Source of the DNA: Candidatus Colicola coprequi
Lineage (GTDB): Bacteria > Bacteroidota > Bacteroidia > Bacteroidales > Paludibacteraceae
Assembly: GCA_018065765.1 (NCBI GenBank)
Contig: JAGHSR010000132.1
Span: 1-15,313 of the forward strand
Direction of reading: 5' to 3'
Length of the DNA: 15,313 bases
In this document: positions 6,057-13,180 of the stretch, in pieces
Layout of the letters: every line of letters starts with the position of its first letter
How positions within the stretch are numbered: the stretch's first letter is position 1
Translations under genes and position numbers: made by a program
Notes under the pieces: model-generated
What the model was told of the DNA's origin: nothing
Databases searched by the model: none
Seen by the model: the letters and a program-made list of their open reading frames with translations, nothing else

Positions 6057-8057
6057 ATGAAAAAAACATTTTTATTTATTGGAGTGGCAGCCGTTGCACT
6101 ATGCAGTTGCCACAAAGAACAGCAACAAGAATTTTCGTACAACGTGGACAAATTTTATGATTTGGAAATCTTGCGCTATCAAGTGCCCGGTTTCGATGAA
6201 CTGACTCTTCAACAGAAAACCCTCATTTATTACCTAACAGAAGCAGCCCTGCAAGGACGTGACATTTTATACGACCAGAATGGCCGTTACAACTTGCGCA
6301 TCCGTCGTACCTTGGAGGCACTATACACCTCTGAGTGGTTGCAAAAACAACTCAAAGCCGGAGATGAAAACGCTATTCTCATGGAGAAATACCTTAAACG
6401 CGTATGGTTCTCCAACGGCATTCATCACCACTATTCGGAAGATAAGTTCTTGCCGGAATTTACACAAGAGTGGTTTGTTGACGCTTGCAAACAAGCCAAT
6501 GTCAAGTACTGCGACTGCATCCTTCCCGTCATTTTTGACCCGCAAGTGATGGCTAAACGCATGTGTCAATCCGGAGAGGACCTTGTAGCAGAATCAGCAG
6601 GTAACTATTACGGCGAAGGTGTCACCCAAGCCGAAGCAGAAGCATGGTATGCTGCTCACAAAGACAACAGTGCTGAACCCCTGTGGATAGGGCTTAATAG
6701 CCAGTTGATAAAAGAGAATGACGAGATCGTAGAACGTGTTTATAAAGTAGGCGGGCTGTATGGTCCTGCATTGGAGAAAGTGGTTTATTGGTTGGAAAAA
6801 GCCCTTAGTGTAGCCGAAAACGAACAGCAAGCCGCAGCCATCGAGCGCATGATAGAGTTCAACAAAACAGGTGATCTGCGCGCGTTCAACGAATACTGCA
6901 TTGCGTGGGTTAAGGACCTCGAAAGCCGCGTTGATTACGTGAACGGCTTCACAGAGACCTATTCCGACCCATTAGGTATTACCGGAACATGGGAATCATT
7001 GGTTAACTTCAAGGATATGGAAGCTACCCGCCGCACACAAATCATATCAGAAAACGCTCAATGGTTTGAAGATCACTCCACTACCGATCCTCAATACAAG
7101 AAAGAGGAAGTGAAGGGTGTTTCCGCTAAGGTGATCACAGCTGCTATCTTAGCAGGCGACTGCTACCCTGCTACACCTATCGGCATCAACCTGCCCAACG
7201 CGAACTGGATTCGCAAAGAGTATGGTAGCAAGTCGGTAACCATAGATAACCTCGTAAAAGCGTACAACGAGGCTGCCAAAGGTAACGGATTTAACGAAGA
7301 GTTCATGATAGATGATGCAACCCGCCAATTGTATGAGAAATACGGTGCCGTATGTGGCGACCTGCATACCGACCTGCACGAATGCGTGGGACATGGTAGC
7401 GGTAAACTGATGCCGGGAGTAAGCAAAGACGCGCTCAAAGAACACGCTTCCACCATTGAGGAAGCTCGTGCCGACTTATTTGCACTCTATTATCTCGCTG
7501 ATGAAAAACTGGTAGAAATAGGTTTGCTGCCTAACACCGAAGCCGGTAAAGCTGCATACTATCAACAGATGATGAACGGACTAATGACTCAACTGGTTCG
7601 CATTGAACCCGGCAAAGACATTGAGGAAGCTCACATGCGCAATCGTCAACTCATCGCTAACTGGGTTTATCAGCACGCTGCCAACAAAGAGATGGAAATC
7701 ATTGAACGCGATGGCAAACACTATCTGCAAATCAATGACTATGCAGGTGTTCGCCGCTTGGTAGGTGAACTGCTGCGCGAGATTCAACGTATCACTTCTG
7801 AGGGTGACTATGCCGCTGCCAAAGAGATGGTAGAGACCTACGCAGTGAAGGTGGATCCTGTGCTGCATGCTGAGATTTTGGAGCGTTACAAAGCACTCGA
7901 CCTCGCTCCTTACAAAGGATTTGTCAATCCTATTTACACCCCTGTCACCGACAAGGACGGCAATATCACGGATGTTAAGATTGACTTCACCGAAGGTTAT
8001 GTAGAACAGCATCTGCGCTATAGTCGCGACTACAGCAATCTGCCCTGCGTTAATTAA
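6057..8057 (+). CDS. Dipeptidyl peptidase III (family M49), lipoprotein
   Basis: A zinc exopeptidase that removes dipeptides from the N-terminus of short peptides. In 666 residues it carries the M49 zinc motif HECVGH (441-446, HExxGH) and the second motif EEARAD (468-473), which supplies the third zinc ligand; typical bacterial members are of similar length. The N-terminus MKKTFLFIGVAAVAL-CSC is a lipoprotein signal with Cys18 as the likely lipidated residue (L-C-S-C). The enzyme is therefore probably anchored in the envelope and feeds peptide scavenging. The gap from the phosphorylase (6007-6056) is AT-rich with no TAnnTTTG box, so it is probably the last gene of that operon. Its stop overlaps the stop of the convergent serine hydrolase within a TTAATTAA palindrome. 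Confidence 0.93.
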   Translation: MKKTFLFIGVAAVALCSCHKEQQQEFSYNVDKFYDLEILRYQVPGFDELTLQQKTLIYYLTEAALQGRDILYDQNGRYNLRIRRTLEALYTSEWLQKQLKAGDENAILMEKYLKRVWFSNGIHHHYSEDKFLPEFTQEWFVDACKQANVKYCDCILPVIFDPQVMAKRMCQSGEDLVAESAGNYYGEGVTQAEAEAWYAAHKDNSAEPLWIGLNSQLIKENDEIVERVYKVGGLYGPALEKVVYWLEKALSVAENEQQAAAIERMIEFNKTGDLRAFNEYCIAWVKDLESRVDYVNGFTETYSDPLGITGTWESLVNFKDMEATRRTQIISENAQWFEDHSTTDPQYKKEEVKGVSAKVITAAILAGDCYPATPIGINLPNANWIRKEYGSKSVTIDNLVKAYNEAAKGNGFNEEFMIDDATRQLYEKYGAVCGDLHTDLHECVGHGSGKLMPGVSKDALKEHASTIEEARADLFALYYLADEKLVEIGLLPNTEAGKAAYYQQMMNGLMTQLVRIEPGKDIEEAHMRNRQLIANWVYQHAANKEMEIIERDGKHYLQINDYAGVRRLVGELLREIQRITSEGDYAAAKEMVETYAVKVDPVLHAEILERYKALDLAPYKGFVNPIYTPVTDKDGNITDVKIDFTEGYVEQHLRYSRDYSNLPCVN

Positions 8058-9076
8058 AGATTAGGATAGATGTATTTCCAAAAGGCCTCCATCTGCACGT
8101 TACGATCCGTACAGATGGTGGTCATAGCCACAACGGCGTTCTTATCGGGAACAATGATGGCATACTGTCCCCATTGTCCATCCATACGAACCACACCGCT
8201 CTGACGACACATCCACATTTGGAACCCATACCCCGACTGCCAATCAGTTGGGGTTTGTGTTGTATCCGGCCGGAGTTGCCATGTGTGCGGCTGCATAGCC
8301 ATAGATAGCCATTCTTCACTGAGCAGTCGCTTACCCTGCCATTCCCCTTTTTGCAACATCAACATACCCACTTTAGCCAACGACTCAGTTGTTAGATACA
8401 AACCGAAAGCTGCGGTGTTGTATCCCTCAGAATCCTTTTGGTAATAGTAGTCATCGATGCCTAAGGGTGTGAACAGTTTCTGGTTGAGGTAATCCTCCAT
8501 CGGCATACCAGTCACTTGAGCAATAGCTACACCTAACATGTATGAGTCGATATTGTTGTAGCGCCACTGATGACCGGGTACATCCCGGAAAGGATGATGC
8601 AAAATCTCCTGAATGGTATTGAACTGCTCATGACCCCGAATGCGGTTGGTAATCATATCCGCTTCCCAGCCCGATGCCATCGTCAGCAAATGATAAATAG
8701 TGACTTGCTGTAACTCAGCAGACATTGAGTCAGGCAGTTGTTCAGGGTCAAGATAATCAATGAGACGCGCGTTCAAGTCCAACAAACTATCCTGCCATGC
8801 AAATCCGGCAGCAAGAGCCGTAAAAGTCTTGGTTGCTGACCACATGATATGCAAGTCATCCGGACGGCACCCTACACCATACTTTTCGTATATAACTTTG
8901 CCATCTTGCACCACCATTAAACTATGTAGGTCTGAGGCAGTAACACCATTCACGTTCAAGAAGACGGAATCAAAATGGGGTTCCAAAGAAACATTGAACT
9001 GACGCGGAAGCGTCTGCTTTTGCTGGCAAGCCGTCGCCATGATAGCTACGAGCATTAAGATACATGATTTTTTCAT
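8054..9076 (-). CDS. Serine hydrolase lipoprotein of the class C beta-lactamase (S12) family
   Basis: The 340-residue protein starts with a lipoprotein signal (MKKSCILMLVAIMATAC, Cys17). The S12 catalytic set is present: SATK (Ser80 and Lys83) and YNN (173-175). The third motif is not a typical KTG; MDGQWGQY near 296-303 takes that position, as in esterase/peptidase-like members. It probably acts on an acylated D-amino-acid peptide, ester or lactone outside the inner membrane. True beta-lactamase activity is not indicated. The ATG shares one base with the radical SAM stop (TAATG), implying coupled translation. It is the last gene of the marC operon. Confidence 0.9.
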   Translation of the reverse strand: MKKSCILMLVAIMATACQQKQTLPRQFNVSLEPHFDSVFLNVNGVTASDLHSLMVVQDGKVIYEKYGVGCRPDDLHIMWSATKTFTALAAGFAWQDSLLDLNARLIDYLDPEQLPDSMSAELQQVTIYHLLTMASGWEADMITNRIRGHEQFNTIQEILHHPFRDVPGHQWRYNNIDSYMLGVAIAQVTGMPMEDYLNQKLFTPLGIDDYYYQKDSEGYNTAAFGLYLTTESLAKVGMLMLQKGEWQGKRLLSEEWLSMAMQPHTWQLRPDTTQTPTDWQSGYGFQMWMCRQSGVVRMDGQWGQYAIIVPDKNAVVAMTTICTDRNVQMEAFWKYIYPNL

Positions 9077-10056
9077 TATTCAGTACAGTTTTGACAAATA
9101 TCGATGGATTTTCTGTGATGGAGAACAGCCTCGCGGAAATGTTTGGCGCGGTCACTATTCCATATTTCTGTGAGGGATTGCGTCAATAGATTTCCCAAAA
9201 TATATTTTCCTCCCTTATCAAAGCAGCATGGTCGCACATTGCCATCCACATCCACGACTATTCCCATATACACTCGGCGACATACGTGTCCTACTCGCCT
9301 TTTGACATGCCACACGTCATTATCATCGCAATAGTACCGCGAATCGCGTGTAGAAGATGGCATCAGCGGGTTACCCTGCCGGATATCATAAAATTGAGCC
9401 GTTTTCAATGTGAGAGAGTCAGCCCCCATTTTTTTATACGAACGCTTCAGCAGTGGCCATTCATGTTCGTTGGTTCGCAGTTTGAGACATTGCAATTCGA
9501 TATGAATATGGGCACCGGATTCCAATTTTGCCGTTTTTAGATACCCCAACCCACTCAGGGTCTTGTGCAAGTTGCCACCGATACGATAGGCTCCATAACT
9601 CTCTTCGCTCAAACCATCCATACTCACAATGATTCGGCTTAGACCGGCATACACCAACTCCTTAGCCAATTTAGCGGTAAGGTTCTGCGCATTGGTGCTC
9701 ACGATAGTATATAGCCCAACATCATGCGCCATGCGAATCATCTTAGCTAAGTCGTGATTAAGCAAAGGTTCGCCTTGAAAATAGAACTGTATGGTATGCA
9801 CATGATTCTGCACAGCGTCCAATATATGTCTAAACTGCTCGATGGTGAGCAGTTTGTTCTCTTTGTCCTCATGGGAACACATACCCACCGGACATTCAGG
9901 ACAATGCAGTTGACAGAAGTTAGCAGGTTCCACACTCACAAAAGTGGGCAAATGCGTAAAACGCATAATCCCCCAATAGGATAATGCGTAGTTGAATTCT
10001 GCCTGAAGCAAATTTTTCGTTCTATTGGCAAGCAATCTTACCCACACGGCGAGCAT
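9076..10056 (-). CDS. Radical SAM / SPASM domain protein
   Basis: Residues 45-52 hold the radical SAM cluster motif CQLHCPEC (Cx3Cx2C), followed by FYFQGEPLL (SAM binding, GEP) and VSMDGLSEESY. The C-terminal SPASM region has Cys residues in GHVCRRVYMG, VRPCCFDKGG and DICQNC for an auxiliary Fe-S cluster, with the characteristic YILGNLLTQSLTEIWNSD linker. Such enzymes modify peptides, sugars or other small substrates by radical chemistry in the cytoplasm. No precursor-peptide gene is visible next to it, so the substrate is unknown. The ATG chosen overlaps rpiB by 35 bp. Met31 (9964-9966) is an alternative, but residues 15-30 look like the usual N-terminal helix of this group, which supports the longer form. 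It ends in a TAATG overlap with the hydrolase. Confidence 0.88.
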   Translation of the reverse strand: MLAVWVRLLANRTKNLLQAEFNYALSYWGIMRFTHLPTFVSVEPANFCQLHCPECPVGMCSHEDKENKLLTIEQFRHILDAVQNHVHTIQFYFQGEPLLNHDLAKMIRMAHDVGLYTIVSTNAQNLTAKLAKELVYAGLSRIIVSMDGLSEESYGAYRIGGNLHKTLSGLGYLKTAKLESGAHIHIELQCLKLRTNEHEWPLLKRSYKKMGADSLTLKTAQFYDIRQGNPLMPSSTRDSRYYCDDNDVWHVKRRVGHVCRRVYMGIVVDVDGNVRPCCFDKGGKYILGNLLTQSLTEIWNSDRAKHFREAVLHHRKSIDICQNCTE

Positions 10057-10453
10057 GACGACCTCCCTCGAAGTCTGTTGTTAGGAATGTGTTCACCACT
10101 TGCAAAGCCAATTCGGGTGTAATGAAATTAGCAGGCAGTCCTAACACATTGGCGTTGTTGTGCTGACGAGCCAACTCAGCCAAACGAATATCCCAACAGA
10201 GAGCAGCGCGAATACCTTGATGGTGGTTGGCAGTCATGGTGATGCCATTACCGGTAGAGCAGATGGCTATTCCATAATCCGCTTCCCCTTGCTCAACAGC
10301 GGTAGCCATAGGATGAGCATAGTCTGGGTAGTCGCAACTCTCGGTGGAGTAGCAACCATAATCCTTGACAACAAAACCTTTTTGAGCAAGGTGCTCCATG
10401 ACCACCTGCTTGAGATTGTAACCGGCATGATCCGATGCAAATGCGATTTTCAT
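10022..10453 (-). CDS. rpiB: Ribose-5-phosphate isomerase B
   Basis: Interconverts ribose-5-phosphate and ribulose-5-phosphate in the non-oxidative pentose phosphate pathway. The 143-residue sequence shows the RpiB/LacAB signatures: ASDHAGYNLK (6-15), GxAICSTGNGI with the likely catalytic Cys65, and ARQHNNANVLGLP with the conserved His. The loop after Cys65 reads STGNG where E. coli RpiB has a Gly-rich GTGIG, a modest variation. The ATG overlaps the queG stop by 4 bp (ATGA), and its 3' end overlaps the radical SAM gene. Length and motifs are normal for the family. Confidence 0.95.
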   Translation of the reverse strand: MKIAFASDHAGYNLKQVVMEHLAQKGFVVKDYGCYSTESCDYPDYAHPMATAVEQGEADYGIAICSTGNGITMTANHHQGIRAALCWDIRLAELARQHNNANVLGLPANFITPELALQVVNTFLTTDFEGGRHARRVGKIACQ

Positions 10454-11121
10454 ATTACGTGATTATTAAGAGGACATACTTGCTGACATACTATACATTT
10501 ATGCGTCACATACGCGACACAACGGGTTGCATTCCATTCACCGGATAGAGCTTTGCCCGGACATGCATCTTCGCAGAGCGAACAAGACGAGCACGGCAAC
10601 TGATGGATAGCGCCATCGGCTTTTCTCTCTGCTAATGCCAAAGGAAGCATTAGTTCCCCAATATGCACCCAACTACCCAATGTTCGATGAACAAGTTGGT
10701 GATTTTTGGCTATTGTTCCCAAACCTGCTATTTCTGCCCAACGACGTTCCAGAACGGGAGCCGAATCACAGAATATACGTTGTTTCCCATCCAAAAGTTC
10801 TGGGTGATATTCTGCCAACTTACCATATAAATCATACAGTTTGCTCTTTACAGCTCGATGATAATCGTGTCCGGAGTGTTCATAAGTCAACAAGCCTATT
10901 ACCATAGTCCGGCAATCGTCCACCAACTCTCGTGGGTCATATCGTTTTTCACGATTGCGTTCTAAATAAGTCATCTGCCCATGCAAACCACGAGACACCC
11001 AATCGTCCATAAAACGAGCATCCTCGTTCAATCGGCAAGGTGCCACAATCGCTACATCATCCAACCCCACCTGCTTGGCTATAACAATAATATCATCAGA
11101 AGACAAGGGCAAGATTACCAA
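10450..11121 (-). CDS. queG: Epoxyqueuosine reductase-like protein, short form
   Basis: QueG reduces epoxyqueuosine to queuosine in tRNA using cobalamin and two [4Fe-4S] clusters. Family features are TYLERNREKRYDPRELVDDCRT (51-72), HDYHRAVKSKLYDL (85-98) and CDSAPVLERRWAEIAGLGTIAKN (118-140), which includes the conserved Asp119. All eight cluster Cys are present: 177, 180, 183, 187 and 201, 209, 212, 216. At 223 residues it is much shorter than the usual 300-380. The stretch between the two Cys groups (normally YLTIEHRG...GC) is cut to a few residues, and nothing follows CPLNNHVI. GKN has become AKN. It could be a minimal QueG or a relative with another role. It overlaps marC by 26 bp and rpiB by 4 bp. 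Confidence 0.75.
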   Translation of the reverse strand: MVILPLSSDDIIVIAKQVGLDDVAIVAPCRLNEDARFMDDWVSRGLHGQMTYLERNREKRYDPRELVDDCRTMVIGLLTYEHSGHDYHRAVKSKLYDLYGKLAEYHPELLDGKQRIFCDSAPVLERRWAEIAGLGTIAKNHQLVHRTLGSWVHIGELMLPLALAERKADGAIHQLPCSSCSLCEDACPGKALSGEWNATRCVAYVTHKCIVCQQVCPLNNHVI

Positions 11122-11686
11122 ACATCAACTTAACCGAAATGGCCAATTCGATAATGCCAAAGAACTTACGAACAATATAGAGGGATGTCCGTCCCATGTA
11201 TTTTATCAACCAGTGAGTACCTTTGAGCACACCCCACAGAACCAGCATACAAATATTGATACTAACCAAGAGGCTAAGTACTGAATACTCGGCGGTGATG
11301 GATAATAAGGCAGTGAAGGCACCCGGTCCGGCATACATAGGGAAAGCCAACGGGACGACTGATCCCTCTCCCTCAAGCGTTTCATTTTGGAAAATACGCA
11401 CATCCAATATCATTTCTAACGCCATGAGGAAGATGATAAAGCCACCGGCGATGGCGAAATACTCAATCTTCACATCAAAGAGTTTGAGCACCCATTCGCC
11501 TAAAAATAGGAAAACAATCAAAATAATTATCGCAGCTAGGCAAACCCGTTCGGCATTAATTTTTATACCACGTTTCTCCATGTTAATCGTAACCGGGATA
11601 TTGCCGAATGGATCGATAATTGCAATCAAGAAAACAAACGAACTGATTACTTCCCAAAAATCAAGTTCTCCTAAGAAATCGAACAT
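11096..11686 (-). CDS. MarC-family integral membrane protein
   Basis: The 196-residue protein has about six hydrophobic helices and the MarC/UPF0056 signatures: FLIAIIDPFGNIPV (19-32), then FAIAGGFIIFLMALEMI and VPLAFPMYAGPGAFTALL. It is an inner-membrane protein. Despite the family name, a role in multiple antibiotic resistance is not established, and the transported substrate, if any, is unknown. The gene has its own promoter about 20 nt upstream and leads the five-gene minus-strand operon. Its 3' end overlaps the queG start by 26 bp. Confidence 0.92.
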   Translation of the reverse strand: MFDFLGELDFWEVISSFVFLIAIIDPFGNIPVTINMEKRGIKINAERVCLAAIIILIVFLFLGEWVLKLFDVKIEYFAIAGGFIIFLMALEMILDVRIFQNETLEGEGSVVPLAFPMYAGPGAFTALLSITAEYSVLSLLVSINICMLVLWGVLKGTHWLIKYMGRTSLYIVRKFFGIIELAISVKLMFGNLALVF

Positions 11687-11706
11687 AAGTTTAAAATTTC
11701 AGCGTG

Positions 11707-11738
11707 CAAAAGTAGTAAAAAACACGTAATTGTGCAAA
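11707..11738 (-). promoter_or_regulatory. Bacteroidota housekeeping promoter for marC operon
   Basis: On the minus strand the -33 box TTTG (plus 11735-11738) is followed by 20 bp and a -7 box TACTTTTG (plus 11707-11714). The marC ATG is 20 nt beyond the -7 box, giving a predicted leader of about 15 nt. It is the only promoter pattern I found for the five overlapping genes down to 8054. Confidence 0.85.
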
Positions 11739-11742
11739 TATT

Positions 11743-11774
11743 TTTGCGTAATTCGAAAAAAAAATATACCTTTG
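11743..11774 (+). promoter_or_regulatory. Bacteroidota housekeeping promoter for efp
   Basis: The -33 box TTTG (11743-11746) is followed by 20 bp and a -7 box TACCTTTG (11767-11774). The efp ATG is 49 nt further, giving a leader of about 45 nt that is A/T-rich (attaattaacataattt), as favoured for translation starts in this phylum. The -33 boxes of this and the divergent marC promoter form the inverted repeat GCAAA-tatt-TTTGC (11734-11747). Confidence 0.88.
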
Positions 11775-11823
11775 CAGGCAAAAAGATTTAGACTTACGAT
11801 TAATTAACATAATTTGCGATAGT

Positions 11824-12387
11824 ATGATTAACTCACAAGACATTAAGAATGGCGTATGCATCCGTTTGGATGGTCGTCTGTACTTCGTTATCGAGTTCCT
11901 GCATGTTAAGCCGGGTAAAGGTAACACTTTTATGCGTGTTAAAATGAAAGATGTTGTGGATGGTCGTGTTTTAGAACGCCGCTTCGATATCTCCGAGAAA
12001 TTGGAAGATGTTCGCGTAGAACGTCGTCCGTTCCAATATCTCTACAAGGATGGTGAGGACTACATCTTTATGAATCAAGAGACCTTCGAGCAAATTCCAA
12101 TTGCTCACGATCTCATCACCGGTGTTGATTTTCTGAAAGAGGGTTTTGTTTGTGAAGTTGTTTCTGATGCTTCCACCGAAACCATTCTCTTTGCAGAGTT
12201 GCCTACCAAGGTGGAATTGGCTATTGCATACACCGAACCCGGCTTGAAGGGCGACACCGCTACCAACACACTCAAACCTGCCACGCTGGAAACAGGCGCT
12301 GAGATTCGTGTTCCTCTGTTTATTAACGAAGGAGAAATTATCCGCGTAGATACCCGAGATGGTAGCTACTGCGAGCGCGTTCGCTAA
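11824..12387 (+). CDS. efp: Translation elongation factor P
   Basis: EF-P binds stalled ribosomes between the P and E sites and stimulates peptide bond formation at polyproline stretches. The 187-residue protein has the three-domain EF-P layout: KOW-like domain I with the loop HVKPGKGNTFMR (27-38), an OB domain with RRPFQYLYKDGEDYIFMNQETFEQI, and a second OB domain ending in GEIIRVDTRDGSYCERVR. Lys32 is at the tip position that is post-translationally modified in some bacteria; no modifying enzyme is encoded in the window. It is a single gene with its own promoter. Its stop is 4 bp from the convergent birA stop, with no hairpin terminator between them. Confidence 0.97.
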   Translation: MINSQDIKNGVCIRLDGRLYFVIEFLHVKPGKGNTFMRVKMKDVVDGRVLERRFDISEKLEDVRVERRPFQYLYKDGEDYIFMNQETFEQIPIAHDLITGVDFLKEGFVCEVVSDASTETILFAELPTKVELAIAYTEPGLKGDTATNTLKPATLETGAEIRVPLFINEGEIIRVDTRDGSYCERVR

Positions 12388-12391
12388 GACA

Positions 12392-13180
12392 CTACTCAAT
12401 TACGTAACGTATCTGTTTGAAATGATACGTTCGTTCTTCTCCACTCCGCAACAGCAACACCAGTTGCCCTTGCGGAGTGATTGTTTTGATTTCGGCGTCA
12501 AAACTATCAATCACCCGTTTCGTCTCGTTCATAGTAGGCGCTACACTCACTTCACGCTCTACGAATGGATGAAACCCTTCACGACGATATAGACGGCTTA
12601 AATACTCTTGCCGAAGGATAGTCGTGTTTCTCAGCTCTCCTATTTTGGTATAGGTGACGGCTACCATGGAATCCATCACGGTTTGCAAATCCAATGTTTT
12701 TCCTGTGATTTGACTGAGAGAAATGGGATTAGGGGCTGAGACAAACTGCTTCTGATTGACATTTAGCCCTACCCCCACGATTGAATACTCGATCTGCTTA
12801 CCCATCAACGAGTGCTCAATCAATATGCCTGCCAATTTATAATCACCAAAATAGATATCATTAGGCCATTTGATGGTAAGTTGTTGTCGCTCTTTTGCAC
12901 TCAAATACCCATCTATCACTTCGCACACAGCCACAGAAACCATCATACTGATTAACCACTGTTCATCAGCACCAAGCCCTGTATTACGAATCAGCATGGA
13001 ACAAGTCAGGTTCATGTCCCTCTCGCTCTCCCATCCGTTGCCCTGTTGCCCCCGTCCTGCTGTCTGGTATCCGGCACGTATGTAGGGTAACACTTCGTGC
13101 GACAAAGGCTTAGGTAACGCCCCTGTTTGCATCCATTGTTTGAGATACGAGTTGGTGCTATTGATTTCTTCGATATACAT
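12392..13180 (-). CDS. birA: Biotin--[acetyl-CoA-carboxylase] ligase (no DNA-binding domain)
   Basis: Attaches biotin to the carrier protein of acetyl-CoA carboxylase and related enzymes via biotinyl-AMP. Motifs are EINSTNSYL (5-13), GYQTAGRGQQGNGW (37-50, adenylate loop), LTIKWPND (101-108), KLAGILIE (115-122) and IVGVGLNVNQ (134-143), then a small SH3-like C-terminal domain (about 215-262). At 262 residues with no helix-turn-helix, it is the enzyme-only class and not the BirA repressor. The ATG lies within the end of dacB, a 23-bp overlap that fits the short N-terminus of this class. It is the last gene of the plsC-dacB-birA run. Confidence 0.95.
   Translation of the reverse strand: MYIEEINSTNSYLKQWMQTGALPKPLSHEVLPYIRAGYQTAGRGQQGNGWESERDMNLTCSMLIRNTGLGADEQWLISMMVSVAVCEVIDGYLSAKERQQLTIKWPNDIYFGDYKLAGILIEHSLMGKQIEYSIVGVGLNVNQKQFVSAPNPISLSQITGKTLDLQTVMDSMVAVTYTKIGELRNTTILRQEYLSRLYRREGFHPFVEREVSVAPTMNETKRVIDSFDAEIKTITPQGQLVLLLRSGEERTYHFKQIRYVIE

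Noticed and set aside
8054..9076. Antibiotic-resistance beta-lactamase
   Set aside because: Only the general S12 fold and SxxK/YxN motifs are present. The KTG box is replaced by DGQWGQ, as in esterase or peptidase members.
11096..11686. Multidrug resistance determinant from the MarC name
   Set aside because: The family name is historical and a resistance role is not established, so I describe it only as a membrane protein of unknown substrate.
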